The notes under the pieces are model-generated. The model saw only the letters and a list, made by a program, of their open reading frames with translations, ran no database searches and was not told where the DNA came from. A DNA stretch of 47,458 nucleotides from Pseudoxanthomonas suwonensis (GTDB lineage Bacteria > Pseudomonadota > Gammaproteobacteria > Xanthomonadales > Xanthomonadaceae): assembly GCA_030535605.1 (NCBI GenBank), contig JAUNRQ010000010.1, positions 1-47,458 on the forward strand, given 5' to 3'. This document shows positions 16,639 through 26,848 of the stretch, in pieces. A program made the position numbers and the translations under genes. How positions within the stretch are numbered: position 1 is the stretch's first letter; each line of letters opens with the position of its first letter.

Positions 16639-18468
16639 TCACTCGCCGCCGTCGCCTTCGTATGGATTGGTCCGCCCGCGCGCACCGGCAACATCCAGAT
16701 CCGGCCAGCGCCTCGGCGCCGGGGTCACCTCGCCTCGTCGCAGCGCATCGACCACACCCGACATGGCCCGCCTCCCCGGCATCGCAGGTTCGAACGTGTG
16801 GAAGTCGTAGGCGACCGCACGCTGCCAGCCGTCGCCAGCCGCCAGCCGGCACGTCGGGTACAGCTGCTCCATGAGGTTGCACAGCAGCACATCCTCGAGG
16901 CCGTCACCGTCCAGGTCACGGACGATCGCCACGCAATCGGCGCCCGGAAGCCGGCAGCTGCGGTCATGGTCCAGGTCGATGCGGCCACCGGCCAGCGCTT
17001 GCCACCAACTGTCCGGCAAGCTCGTTGCCTCGCCGACCACGGCGATGCGCTCGCGCAGGGCGTTGTCGTCACGTTGCACCAGGCGCTCGCGTTCGGCCTG
17101 CGTGTACCAGCGCTCGCTGCGCTCCAGCGCCCGGACGATGCGTTCGCCCAGTGCCGACTCCAGCGCCGGATCGGCCGCCAACGCGCGACTGGCGGCAACC
17201 CCGCGCCGCCCCGTCTCGAAGCGCAGAAAGTCCACGTCGAACTCCGCAGGCGGCGTGCGACCGTCGGCCAGCCGCGCCAACTGGCTGGACACGGCCAGCC
17301 GGTGCGGGTCCAGCAATGGTGAATTGACCAGCAGCGTGACCGCGATCGCCAGCAGCGATACCAGCACGTTGACCGGCCGCAACCGCGACAGCCACTCGCC
17401 ACGAGGGCGCAGCACCGCCCATGCATAGCCGAAGGCATGGCCGGCGAGGATCAGCGAGGCGATCACCCCGGCGAGCCGTTCCTGGGTCCAGCCGTGCTGG
17501 CCGATGCGCAGGCCCATGGCGTACAACGCCAGCAACGCGAACAGCGGCAATGCCAGCAGCCCCGCATCAACCACCCGGCGCAGCCAGCGCGGGTACGGCA
17601 GCGGGTCATCTCCGTCCTGATACACCGCGTTGGTGAACAGCACCATCACCCCCACCACCGACATCAGGGTGATGGCGGCGCTGCGCGTCTGCCACAACGG
17701 CTGCAGCCCGGTGAACGGCAGGCTGGCGATGAACAGCAGCGACACCACCGCCAGCAGCGGCAACAGGCCGGTGAAGATCGCGAACAGGATGCGCCGCGCC
17801 ACCTGCACCGGGCGCTGCTGGGTGCGGCCGATCAGGATGCCCAGGCCCACCATCACCCCGGTCGCCAGGTAAATGAACCACTGCTCGCCGAACAGCTCGG
17901 CGAAGAAGTCGATGCCGATCAGCCTGAACAGCGCTCCCCACAGCCACAGCACCGCCCAGCAGATGCCGACGAACAGCGCCGTCAACAACAGCGTGAGCGC
18001 GTTCTGCCATGCGAGCTCGAACAGCTGCGGATACGGTGCGCACCAACGCTCGTGCAACTGCCTGCACTGCAGGTACGGCAACGCCACGAACAACGCCGCG
18101 CCCATCGACATGCTGAACGGTGCCAGCACCGCGCCGGCATTCACGCTCGGCTCGCCGGTCGCGCTCCATGCCGCCCACGCTCCCAGCAACGCGAAGACCA
18201 ATGCGACCAGCGCCGCGTGCTGCCAGAAACGAGCCTCGCGCAGGTCGCGCACCGACAGCAGCATCGCCGACGGCACCGACAGCACCAGCGCATACCAGCA
18301 CACCCGCCCGCCCAGCAGCGACCAGGGCCACCACCCGTTGTCCTCACCGCGGCTGGCCAGGTACAGCAGCAATCCCTGCACCAGCGCCAGCAGCACGATG
18401 AACTGGCGCACGCCGGGTGCCAGGGGACCCAAGCCGCCTTCGTCCGACGCCACCACGTGACGGTTCAC
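16639..18468 (-). CDS. DUF4153-type membrane protein
   Basis: The 609-residue product has an N-terminal half of many hydrophobic helices (about residues 20-390; for example [17 protein letters not shown] and MLLSVRDL, then [20 protein letters not shown]) and a soluble C-terminal part (about 400-609). The membrane half resembles DUF4153, a family of unknown function in gammaproteobacteria. The C-terminal part includes an Asp-rich loop, [17 protein letters not shown], which looks like a calcium-binding FG-GAP-type loop. GTG 18468 overlaps the P-II stop (GTGA) and is taken as the start; a longer frame runs back into the P-II gene. The tight coupling to a nitrogen-status regulator is suggestive, but no function can be assigned. 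Confidence 0.78.
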   Translation of the reverse strand: MNRHVVASDEGGLGPLAPGVRQFIVLLALVQGLLLYLASRGEDNGWWPWSLLGGRVCWYALVLSVPSAMLLSVRDLREARFWQHAALVALVFALLGAWAAWSATGEPSVNAGAVLAPFSMSMGAALFVALPYLQCRQLHERWCAPYPQLFELAWQNALTLLLTALFVGICWAVLWLWGALFRLIGIDFFAELFGEQWFIYLATGVMVGLGILIGRTQQRPVQVARRILFAIFTGLLPLLAVVSLLFIASLPFTGLQPLWQTRSAAITLMSVVGVMVLFTNAVYQDGDDPLPYPRWLRRVVDAGLLALPLFALLALYAMGLRIGQHGWTQERLAGVIASLILAGHAFGYAWAVLRPRGEWLSRLRPVNVLVSLLAIAVTLLVNSPLLDPHRLAVSSQLARLADGRTPPAEFDVDFLRFETGRRGVAASRALAADPALESALGERIVRALERSERWYTQAERERLVQRDDNALRERIAVVGEATSLPDSWWQALAGGRIDLDHDRSCRLPGADCVAIVRDLDGDGLEDVLLCNLMEQLYPTCRLAAGDGWQRAVAYDFHTFEPAMPGRRAMSGVVDALRRGEVTPAPRRWPDLDVAGARGRTNPYEGDGGE

Positions 18469-18803
18469 AGCGCGTCGCCGTCCAGTTCGCCGGTACGGAT
18501 CCGCACCACACGGTCCAGGTCCCACACGAAAATCTTGCCGTCACCGATCTTGCCGGTGCCGGCGGCGCGCATGATCGCCTCCACCGCGACGTCCAGTTGC
18601 TCGTCGGTGACCGCGATCTCCAGCTTGATCTTGGGCAGGAAGTCGACCACGTACTCGGCGCCGCGGTACAGCTCGGTATGGCCCTTCTGCCGACCGAAGC
18701 CCTTGACCTCGGTGGCGGTGATCCCGGCCACGCCGACCTCGGCCAGCGCCTCGCGCACGTCATCGAGTTTGAACGGCTTGATGACCGCCATCACCATCTT
18801 CAT
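18465..18803 (-). CDS. glnB: P-II nitrogen regulatory protein
   Basis: At exactly 112 residues this is a canonical P-II signal protein (GlnB/GlnK), a trimer that senses 2-oxoglutarate, ATP/ADP and glutamine status. The N terminus [20 protein letters not shown], the T-loop [20 protein letters not shown] with the uridylylation Tyr at position 51, the B-loop [14 protein letters not shown], and the C-terminal [12 protein letters not shown] all match. Whether it is the GlnB or the GlnK paralogue cannot be settled; no amtB lies beside it. The downstream gene is the DUF4153 protein, with overlapping stop and start. It diverges from ubiK across about 150 bp. Confidence 0.96.
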   Translation of the reverse strand: MKMVMAVIKPFKLDDVREALAEVGVAGITATEVKGFGRQKGHTELYRGAEYVVDFLPKIKLEIAVTDEQLDVAVEAIMRAAGTGKIGDGKIFVWDLDRVVRIRTGELDGDAL

Positions 18804-18952
18804 TGACACGACTCCACTGGCATTTGCCGGGCATCGTAGCCAAAATCGGCAGGTGCGTCGGCATTTTCCGAGCCGACGACGCGGCATCCACCGACTGCAT
18901 CGCCACGGCCGGCGGCGCACACTGGAGGCCAATCCCCCGGCAGGACACCACC

Positions 18953-19228
18953 ATGATCGATTTGCGCCAACTCGACGACCTCGCACGCCGCCTCAGCGCC
19001 CTGGTTCCCCCCGGGCTGCGCGAAGGCCGCGAGGAACTGCAGCAGAACTTCAAGGCCGTGCTGCAATCCGGCCTGGGCAAGCTGGACCTGGTGACCCGCG
19101 AGGAATTCGATGTGCAGCGCGCGGTGCTGTTGCGCACCCGCGAGAAGCTCGAGGCGCTGCAACGCCAGGTCGAACAGCTCGAAGCCCGCCTCGCAGGCCA
19201 AGGCGACACGCCCGACCACAAGCACTGA
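18953..19228 (+). CDS. ubiK: Ubiquinone biosynthesis accessory factor UbiK
   Basis: The 91-residue protein belongs to the BMFP/YqiC family. It has an amphipathic N-terminal helix ([20 protein letters not shown]), the conserved [40 protein letters not shown], and a C-terminal coiled coil ([16 protein letters not shown]) that would trimerise. UbiK helps aerobic ubiquinone synthesis by working with UbiJ in the Ubi metabolon at the membrane. The start is fixed by the N-terminal helix. comM follows after 11 bp, a usual neighbour in xanthomonads and pseudomonads. Confidence 0.93.
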   Translation: MIDLRQLDDLARRLSALVPPGLREGREELQQNFKAVLQSGLGKLDLVTREEFDVQRAVLLRTREKLEALQRQVEQLEARLAGQGDTPDHKH

Positions 19229-19239
19229 GGGTCGCCGCC

Positions 19240-20757
19240 ATGGGACTTGCGCTGGTGCACAGCCGTGCACGCATCGGCGTGCGCGCACCCGCGGTGACGG
19301 TGGAGGTGCACATCGGCGGCGGCCTGCCGCGGATGAACATCGTCGGCCTGCCCGAGGCCGCGGTACGCGAGGCCAAGGACCGGGTGCGTGCCGCGATCCT
19401 CTGCGCGCAGTTCGAGTTTCCCGCCGGGCCGATCACCGTGAACCTGGCGCCGGCCGACCTGCCGAAGGATGGGGGCCGATACGACCTTCCCATCGCCTTG
19501 GGCGTGCTCGCCGCCAGCGGCCAGATCCCGGGCGAAGCGCTGGCCGATACCGAATTCATCGGTGAGTTGGGCCTGACCGGGCGGCTTCGGTCCGTCGATG
19601 GCGTGCTTCCTGCGGCACTGGCGGCGCAGGCCGAAGGCCGCGCGCTGGTGGTACCCCCGGACAACGCCGCCGAAGCGGCCCTGGCCACCGGTGCCGACTG
19701 CCGCAGCGCGCGCACGCTGCTGGAGGTGTGCGCTGCGTTGACCGGACAGCGGGCGCTGCCCGAGGCCACGGTCGCGGCGGATGCCGTAACGCCGTCGCAG
19801 GCTGATCTGGTCGACGTCCGCGGCCAGGCACAGGCGCGACGCGCGCTGGAGATCGCCGCCGCTGGTCGCCACCACCTGCTGATGGCCGGGCCACCCGGCT
19901 GCGGCAAGACACTGCTGGCATCGCGATTGCCCGGCATCCTGCCGCCGATGACCCAGGACGAGGCACTGGAAGCCGCGGCGGTGGCGTCCGTCAGCGGACA
20001 CGGGCTGGAGCCGGCGCTGTGGAAACAACGTCGCTACCGCGCGCCCCATCACACGGCCAGTGCGGTCGCGCTGGTCGGCGGCGGCGCGTTGCCCCGCCCC
20101 GGCGAGATCTCGCTGGCGCACCACGGTGTGCTGTTCCTCGATGAATTGCCCGAGTGGAACCGGCACACGCTGGAAGTGCTGCGCGAACCGCTGGAGTCCG
20201 GCCACGTCCATATCTCCCGCGCCGCGCGCCAATGCACCTTCCCGGCCCGGTTCCAGCTGGTGGCGGCGATGAACCCCTGCCCCTGCGGCTGGGCGGGCGA
20301 CCCCTCGGGCCGTTGCCGCTGCCATGCCGATGCCATCGCCCGTTACCGCGGCCGCATTTCCGGCCCGTTGCTGGACCGCATCGACCTGCACATCAACGTG
20401 CCGCGGCTGCCCCCTGCCGACCTGCGCCCCGACGCCCCGACCGGTGAATCCAGCGCGACCGTGCGGGCACGCGTGCAGGCGGCGACCGCCCGCCAGATGC
20501 AGCGCGCCGGCCGCCCGAACGCCCAACTGGACCAGGCCGGCACCAACGCCCACTGTCGCCTGTCGGCGGACGACCAGCAGTTGCTGGAACGCGCCGTCGA
20601 TGCACTGCAATTGTCGGCACGGGCGATGCACCGCTGCCTGCGCGTTGCGCGGACCATCGCCGACCTCGACGACAGCCACGCCATCGGCAGCGCCCATCTG
20701 GCCGAAGCACTGGGTTACCGCAGTCAGCCAATGCCGGGGGCGGCACAGGCGGCATGA
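19240..20757 (+). CDS. comM: ComM/YifB family Mg-chelatase-like AAA ATPase
   Basis: ComM is a hexameric helicase that promotes branch migration during natural transformation and broadens integration of donor DNA. The 505-residue protein has the N-terminal Lon-S5-like region (VEVHIGGGLPRMNIVGLPEA), Walker A GPPGCGKT near residue 217, Walker B VLFLDELPEW near 298, the zinc-binding cysteine cluster NPCPCGWAGDPSGRCRC near 346, and a C-terminal lid (RAMHRCLRVARTIADLDDS). The ATG at 19240 gives MGLALVHSRARIGVRAP as in homologues. Its presence fits, but does not prove, competence for transformation. It converges on ruvC across a gene-free gap. Confidence 0.95.
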   Translation: MGLALVHSRARIGVRAPAVTVEVHIGGGLPRMNIVGLPEAAVREAKDRVRAAILCAQFEFPAGPITVNLAPADLPKDGGRYDLPIALGVLAASGQIPGEALADTEFIGELGLTGRLRSVDGVLPAALAAQAEGRALVVPPDNAAEAALATGADCRSARTLLEVCAALTGQRALPEATVAADAVTPSQADLVDVRGQAQARRALEIAAAGRHHLLMAGPPGCGKTLLASRLPGILPPMTQDEALEAAAVASVSGHGLEPALWKQRRYRAPHHTASAVALVGGGALPRPGEISLAHHGVLFLDELPEWNRHTLEVLREPLESGHVHISRAARQCTFPARFQLVAAMNPCPCGWAGDPSGRCRCHADAIARYRGRISGPLLDRIDLHINVPRLPPADLRPDAPTGESSATVRARVQAATARQMQRAGRPNAQLDQAGTNAHCRLSADDQQLLERAVDALQLSARAMHRCLRVARTIADLDDSHAIGSAHLAEALGYRSQPMPGAAQAA

Positions 20758-21138
20758 GCAACGCTGGCGGCCGTGTCAGGGCGTCACGCCCCGTCGGCCA
20801 GCAACGCCCCGGCAGCGCCCAGGATGCCGCGGCCTGCAGCCGGCACTCGCACGCCACGTGCACGTGATCCGCACGTCGTGCGGCAAACGCGGTCACGGCG
20901 GTCTCGATGGTGTCACTGCACTTCGATCAGGGTCGGACCGAAACATTCAGGCAGCCGCGCCACCTGGTCATTGCGCTCGGCCTTCGCGCTTGGCCATTGC
21001 ACCCACCAACGCGGCACAGAACGGAGCACGCGCATCCCTGCTCCACATGGCCTGCTCCGGAAGCGGGGCGCGTGCCGCCGCAACCGGAATGGATTGTCAG
21101 GCGTGGTACGAACGCGACGGGACTCGGCGCGACCGCAC
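20758..21138. other. Gene-free gap between comM and ruvC
   Basis: This 381 bp lies between two convergent genes. I found no coding frame with recognisable or conserved-looking sequence. A short hairpin (GGGCG, loop TCA, CGCCC; about 20776-20788) just after comM may help termination but lacks a U-run. In many relatives ruvA and ruvB follow ruvC; neither is present here. Confidence 0.6.
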
Positions 21139-21669
21139 TCAGCGTCCCCAGGCCTGCCGGGTGTCCACGCCCAGGCGTGCGGCGCTGGCACGCACGTGCG
21201 CATGCGTGATGGCCACCGCCAACGCATCGGCGGCGTCGGCCTGCAGTTTGCCTTTCAGGTTCAACAGGATGCCGACCATGTGCTGCACCTGGGCCTTGTC
21301 GGCGCCACCCTTGCCGACCAGCGCCAGCTTGATCTCGCGCGCCGCGTACTCGGCCACCTTGAGGTCGCGGGCGACACAGGCGGCCATGGCCGCGCCGCGC
21401 GCTTGGCCAAGCTTGAGCGCGCTCATCGGATTCTTCGACAGGAACACCTGCTCGATCGCGACTCCGCTCGGACGGAATTCATCGATCACCTGCCACAGCC
21501 CGTCCAGCAGCAGCCGCAGGCGGCCGGGAAAATCCTCCGCCGCCAGCAGCACCAGGGGCTGGCTGTGGACATGCAGCATGCGCCCGTCGGCGGCAACGTC
21601 GATGATGCCGATACCGGTGCGCTGCGAGCCGGGGTCGATACCGAGGATACGGACACGCGTGCTCGTCAA
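21139..21669 (-). CDS. ruvC: Holliday junction resolvase RuvC
   Basis: RuvC cleaves four-way junctions as a dimer, working with the RuvAB motor. The 176-residue protein keeps the four acidic active-site residues: Asp in [12 protein letters not shown], Glu in [12 protein letters not shown] near 74, and the two Asp of [11 protein letters not shown] near 145-148. The start appears to be TTG at 21669, overlapping the yebC stop as TTGA; no ATG or GTG lies between it and the essential GIDPG motif, so the rare start is well supported. ruvA and ruvB do not follow. It is cotranscribed with yebC. Confidence 0.95.
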   Translation of the reverse strand: MTSTRVRILGIDPGSQRTGIGIIDVAADGRMLHVHSQPLVLLAAEDFPGRLRLLLDGLWQVIDEFRPSGVAIEQVFLSKNPMSALKLGQARGAAMAACVARDLKVAEYAAREIKLALVGKGGADKAQVQHMVGILLNLKGKLQADAADALAVAITHAHVRASAARLGVDTRQAWGR

Positions 21670-22385
21670 TCCGGCATCTCGGCGTTGGAATACACCGCCT
21701 GCACGTCATCCAGGTCGGCCAACCAGTCCAGCAGCTTCTGCACCTGCTCGGCGGTCTCACCCTGGACCGCGGTGTCGTTGTCCGCCCGCAGGGTGACCTC
21801 CGCCAGTTCCGGTGGCACGCCGGCGGCATCCATCGCCGCCTTGACCGCATCGAAGGACTCCGGTGCGGTGAGCACGTCGATCGCGCCGTCCTCCGGATAC
21901 ACCACCACGTCGTCGGCACCGGCCTCGATCGCGGCATTGGTGATCGCGTCCTCGTCGGCGCCCGCCCCGTAGCTGAGCACGCCGAGCTTGCGGAACATGA
22001 ACGCGACCGAGCCATCGGTACCCAGATTGCCGCCGTGCTTGCCGAAGGCATGGCGCACGTCGGCCACGGTACGCACCTTGTTGTCGGTCAGGCAGTCGAC
22101 GATCACCGCGACGCCTCCGGCAGCGTAGCCTTCGTAACGGATTTCCTCGTATTCGATGCCTTCCAGTTCGCCGGTAGCCTTCTTGATCGCGCGCTCGATC
22201 ACGTCCTTGGTCATGTTCACCGCCAAGCCCTTGTCGATCGCGCTGCGCAGGCGCGGGTTGCCGGCGGGATCGCCGCCCCCGGCACGCGCGGCGACCGAAA
22301 TCTCGCGAATGACCTTGGTGAAGATCTTGCCGCGCCGGGCGTCGACCGCATTCTTGCGGGCTTCGATCGAAGGACCACGACCCAT
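21666..22385 (-). CDS. yebC: YebC/PmpR family transcriptional/translational regulator
   Basis: The 239-residue protein begins [20 protein letters not shown] and continues [20 protein letters not shown], the hallmark of the YebC family, followed by [19 protein letters not shown] and [19 protein letters not shown]. Members act as DNA-binding regulators (PmpR) or as translation factors easing ribosome stalling at proline-rich stretches; which applies here cannot be told. The three-domain length is standard. Gene order aspS, yebC, ruvC matches other gammaproteobacteria, here with three extra genes inserted between aspS and yebC. The stop overlaps the TTG of ruvC. Confidence 0.95.
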   Translation of the reverse strand: MGRGPSIEARKNAVDARRGKIFTKVIREISVAARAGGGDPAGNPRLRSAIDKGLAVNMTKDVIERAIKKATGELEGIEYEEIRYEGYAAGGVAVIVDCLTDNKVRTVADVRHAFGKHGGNLGTDGSVAFMFRKLGVLSYGAGADEDAITNAAIEAGADDVVVYPEDGAIDVLTAPESFDAVKAAMDAAGVPPELAEVTLRADNDTAVQGETAEQVQKLLDWLADLDDVQAVYSNAEMPD

Positions 22386-22423
22386 GGGATACCAACCGCT
22401 CTGTGACCGGGAAGCCGGTGATT

Positions 22424-23074
22424 TTACGCGATGGCGCGGCGGGCCTCGCCGGTCCCGGCGTGGTCGAAGCAGCCATCACGCAGGAACCGGACGCTCTGGC
22501 GGACGGCCTCGGCAGAAAACATCAGCCCGCCGTGGCTGGCTTCGATGACGATGTGATCCCGCAACCCCGGGATGCGCGTTTCGCCGACCGCCACGGTCCC
22601 GTCATGCGGGCAGTCGAAGCGCGCCACCAGGCCACCGAGCCCAAGCGGTCGGCAACCGGCGATCTCGCCGACCTCCACCCCAACAGGAACGCTACCGGCC
22701 CCGGCCAGCAGCAGATCCAGATGCTGGCCGATCATGCGCCCGCCGCCACGCACGCGACGGTTGAAGCCGTCCGCCGCGCGGCTGCCGGCCAACGGCGTTC
22801 CCAAGCATACCACCCGGCCGACGCTGCCCGGCGGCATGTCCTCGATTGCACGCAGCGTCATCAGCCCGCCCATGCTGTGGGCGACGACATGGCTGCCGGG
22901 GCGCGCCGCCAGCGCCTCACGGACGCGGCCCACGGCCTTGTCGGTGTTCTCCATCACGCTGTAGTAGCCAAGCGTGTGCGCGTCGAAGCCGTTCGCGCGC
23001 AACTGGCGGGCAAACCAAGCCATCGCCGGGGAGTGCATCCACAGGCCATGCAGCACCAGCACCGACGCACCCAC
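22424..23074 (-). CDS. Alpha/beta hydrolase, lipase-like
   Basis: The product (216 residues from GTG 23074) is an alpha/beta hydrolase. The oxyanion segment is [12 protein letters not shown], the nucleophile elbow is AHSMGG with Ser as nucleophile, and a later Asp ([10 protein letters not shown]) and His ([10 protein letters not shown]) can complete the triad. The SHGGLMFS ending and the size resemble small PGAP1-like or lipase-like esterases; the substrate is unknown. A longer frame back to 23164 overlaps the DUF3016 gene and has no family match, so GTG 23074 with GAGG upstream is preferred. It lies 13 bp after the DUF3016 stop, likely as an operon. Confidence 0.85.
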   Translation of the reverse strand: MGASVLVLHGLWMHSPAMAWFARQLRANGFDAHTLGYYSVMENTDKAVGRVREALAARPGSHVVAHSMGGLMTLRAIEDMPPGSVGRVVCLGTPLAGSRAADGFNRRVRGGGRMIGQHLDLLLAGAGSVPVGVEVGEIAGCRPLGLGGLVARFDCPHDGTVAVGETRIPGLRDHIVIEASHGGLMFSAEAVRQSVRFLRDGCFDHAGTGEARRAIA

Positions 23075-23087
23075 GAGCGCTTCTGCC

Positions 23088-23612
23088 TCAGCGTGCGCCG
23101 GGCAGTCGCCGCAGCCAGTCCTCGAGCAGGCGCTTTTCGTGCAGCAGCGATTGTCCGCTGCCAACCGTCGGCAGCCTTTGCAGATACCCCAAGTCGGTCA
23201 GGCGCACGCCACTGGCTTCGTTGACGCGGCCATCGGCCAGGGTGAGGCGGTAATCCAGCTCGATTCGCGGCGGGGTGCTGTCACGCAGCAGACGCTGGAA
23301 CTCGCCATTGCGGACCGGTTCGCATTCGCCGGCACGGTCGACGTCCACCAGGCGCAACTCAAGCGTCGCACCGTCCGGCAGCTGGCGCTCGGCCTGGGCA
23401 CGGACGTGGCGGGCCAACTCCTCGACCCAGCGATGGTCGGGATCGACCATGCGGCAGGAGAATTCGCGGTAGTCGGCCGGATCGGCCCACGACACCGAGA
23501 CCGGGCCGTCATCCGGAAGTTTCAGCAATCCCGATGCGGGTGCAGCGACACTGGCGCAACCGCTCGACAACGCGGCCGCCAGCAGGCCTGCGGCAAGGAC
23601 ACGAGGGAACAT
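23088..23612 (-). CDS. DUF3016 exported protein
   Basis: The 174-residue product starts MFPRVLAAGLLAAALSSGCA, a signal peptide with a possible lipobox (SSGC). The mature part (VSVSWADPADYREFSCR, then RWVEELARHVRAQAERQLPD, ELDYRLTLADGRV and a C-terminal LHEKRLLEDWLRRL) follows the pattern of DUF3016, small periplasmic proteins of unknown role found mainly in Xanthomonadales and Alteromonadales. GGAGAG precedes the ATG at a suitable distance. It lies directly upstream of the hydrolase gene. Confidence 0.82.
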   Translation of the reverse strand: MFPRVLAAGLLAAALSSGCASVAAPASGLLKLPDDGPVSVSWADPADYREFSCRMVDPDHRWVEELARHVRAQAERQLPDGATLELRLVDVDRAGECEPVRNGEFQRLLRDSTPPRIELDYRLTLADGRVNEASGVRLTDLGYLQRLPTVGSGQSLLHEKRLLEDWLRRLPGAR

Positions 23613-23658
23613 CGGCACTCTCCGGAGAGGCGGATGGCCACTGTATCGCAAGGCGCGT

Positions 23659-24174
23659 TCAGGAGATGTCGCGACGCAGGATGTATTCCAGGTCCCGCGC
23701 CTCGCCCACCGGATACAGGTACTCGCCGACCCGGGTGTAGCGATGGCGCTCGTAGAAGCGCTGCGCGCCCAGGTTTTCGCTCCACACCCCGACCCACAAC
23801 GCGCAGGGCCCGTTGGCCAGCATCCAGCGCGTGGCATCGTCGAACAGCTTCGCGCCCCAGCCCCGGTTCTGCACCGCCCCGCGCAGGTACAGCCGCTTCA
23901 GTTCCAGATCACCCGGCTTGACGTCCGGGTGCGGCAGCCCGCACGGGCCGACGAGCGCGTAACCCTGCACCGCGCCGGCCGCGTCCTCCAGCAGCCACGC
24001 CGCACAGCCCTGCTGCTCCAGCGCATCGACGTACTTCTCCGCGGCATAGGAGAAATCCAGATGCCAGGACAGATAGGCCGACGTGTAGAGATGGCCGAAG
24101 GTCTCGGTGAAGGTGTCGCGCGAGATCCGCGACAGGGCTTCGGCATCAGCGGAGGTGGCGCGGCGGATGAGCAT
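23659..24174 (-). CDS. GNAT family N-acetyltransferase
   Basis: The 171-residue protein is a GNAT acyltransferase: N-terminal strand MLIRRATSADAEALSRI, the core LKRLYLRGAVQNRGWGAKLF whose Q/RxxGxG/A-type sequence binds the pyrophosphate of acetyl-CoA, and VGVWSENLGAQRFYERHRYT with the Asn and Tyr that usually lie at the active site. The substrate cannot be inferred. I choose ATG 24174; a longer frame to 24204 runs into the purine-rich repeat. No clear ribosome binding site is visible because the repeat abuts the start. The gene stands between aspS and the DUF3016-hydrolase pair. Confidence 0.87.
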   Translation of the reverse strand: MLIRRATSADAEALSRISRDTFTETFGHLYTSAYLSWHLDFSYAAEKYVDALEQQGCAAWLLEDAAGAVQGYALVGPCGLPHPDVKPGDLELKRLYLRGAVQNRGWGAKLFDDATRWMLANGPCALWVGVWSENLGAQRFYERHRYTRVGEYLYPVGEARDLEYILRRDIS

Positions 24175-24178
24175 GGAG

Positions 24179-24357
24179 AAAGTGAGGCACGAGTGATGAG
24201 GCAAGGCGTGAGGAACGGTCCAGGGCGAGGGCGAGGAACGAGTGACGAGGAGTGGGAAACGAGTAAAGGCAAAAGCGCGGATGGTTCATCGGTACCCGAA
24301 CCACAAGAAGCGACGTTGCCTTTCCCACGCGTTCCTCGTTCCTCGCTCCACCACTCG

Positions 24358-24371
<14 letters not shown>
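24179..24371. repeat. GAG/CTC long inverted repeat, copy 1
   Basis: This is an imperfect inverted repeat between aspS and the GNAT gene. The left arm (to about 24264) is purine-rich, built of units such as GAGGAACGAGTGACGAG; the right arm (24324-24371) is its pyrimidine counterpart. The apex is a perfect stem AAAGGCAA (24265-24272) with TTGCCTTT (24316-24323), enclosing a second stem GGTTC (24283-24287) with GAACC (24298-24302). The right arm supplies the last codons and stop of aspS. Confidence 0.85.
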
Positions 24372-26127
<1,756 letters not shown>

Positions 26128-26170
26128 GATACTGGTCTACCGAAGGTTGATGCAGCCGGATAGTTTAATC

Positions 26171-26266
26171 GGGAGCAGTGAGTGAACAGGAGGGAGGAGT
26201 GAGTGCAGAGCAAAGGTGCTGTGCTCCCACTCACTTCTCGCTTCTTACTCCTCACTCCTCGCTCCC
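26171..26266. repeat. GAG/CTC long inverted repeat, copy 2
   Basis: It lies between the aspS promoter region and the nrdA riboswitch. The ends GGGAGC (26171-26176) and GCTCCC (26261-26266) pair, as do GTGAGTG (26199-26205) and CACTCAC (26228-26234). The apex contains GAGCAAAGGTGCTGTGCTC, and the word GCAAA recurs in other copies. Confidence 0.82.
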
Positions 26267-26311
26267 ACAACATCTTGTGTTGACCAAACGGCCACCGCCC
26301 GATATGTTGTT

Positions 26312-26606
26312 GCTTGTCGGTTCCCGTCGCCACCGCGGCGGGATGAAAAGGGAAGCCGGTGCGAACCGCGAGGTTCAAGTCCGGCACTGCCCCGCAGCGG
26401 TATTTGGGAACGAACCCGCCATTCAGCACTGGAGCGATCCGGGAAGCGGCGGCTAGATGGATGAGGCAGGAAGTGAGTTGGAAGGAGTGAGAAGTGAGTG
26501 AGGGCAATGGCGCCGACGCGCAAACGCTCTGACTCACTTCTCACTGCTGGCTTCACCACTCACTCCTCGCCTTCCGCGCCCATGAGTCCGAAGACCTGCC
26601 GACAGC
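26312..26606 (+). promoter_or_regulatory. Cobalamin riboswitch upstream of nrdAB
   Basis: The core has AAAAGGGAAGCCGGTG (26346-26361), CACTGCCCCGCAGCGGTA (26385-26402), the B12 box AGCACTGG (26425-26432), and CCGGGAAG (26439-26446). The conserved 3' end GAGTCCGAAGACCTGCC lies at 26584-26600. P1 closes between TGTCGG (26315-26320) and CCGACA (26599-26604). Between the GGGAAG and the 3' end, where a short variable stem is expected, sit 137 bases holding repeat copy 3. Adenosylcobalamin-type ligands would repress nrdAB, an arrangement known for B12-independent isozymes in other bacteria. No intrinsic terminator is evident after P1, so control of translation or of a downstream structure is likely. 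Confidence 0.9.
26456..26576. repeat. GAG/CTC long inverted repeat, copy 3, inside riboswitch
   Basis: The arms hold a perfect 14-bp pairing, AGTGAGAAGTGAGT (26486-26499) with ACTCACTTCTCACT (26532-26545), and the tip can form GCG-CAAA-CGC (26518-26527). It occupies the variable arm of the cobalamin riboswitch, between the GGGAAG (ends 26446) and GAGTCCGAAGACC (starts 26584) elements. Confidence 0.85.
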
Positions 26607-26848
26607 CGCGCGCAGCACGAACGCGCGGTGCCGGCATGTGGACTCCGGGGGGAGTTGGCCGGTGAATCGCGAGGCCGGCCCCTGCCCGGCATTCGCGCCT
26701 CACCTGTTTCCCCGCCCGTGATTCCGCCGCCCGAGGGGGCGTGGCCGCGAACCGGGCGACTTCGCGTGCTCGCCGCATCCACGCTTCCATCGCACGGCTT
26801 CGAGGGAAAGCCGCGCACCCGTGCGTCCATCCGACCGAGAGAGACGCC
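26607..26848 (+). other. nrdA leader (riboswitch expression platform)
   Basis: About 240 bp separate the riboswitch from the nrdA start. I see no gene. Visible hairpins are CCGCGCG (26606-26612) with CGCGCGG (26622-26628), overlapping the P1 edge by one base; ACTCC with GGAGT around 26641-26654; and GGCCGG with CCGGCC around 26658-26682. None is followed by a U-run. The ribosome binding site is GAGAGAGA just before the ATG. Confidence 0.5.

Noticed and set aside
20907..21209. A 100-codon plus-strand frame between comM and ruvC
   Set aside because: It is rich in Arg, Pro and His with no domain-like pattern, overlaps the 3' end of ruvC, and has no ribosome binding site.
26741..26848. Upstream ATG 26741 for nrdA
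   Set aside because: The added residues are Arg/Ala/His-rich and unrelated; GAGAGAGA precedes ATG 26849.
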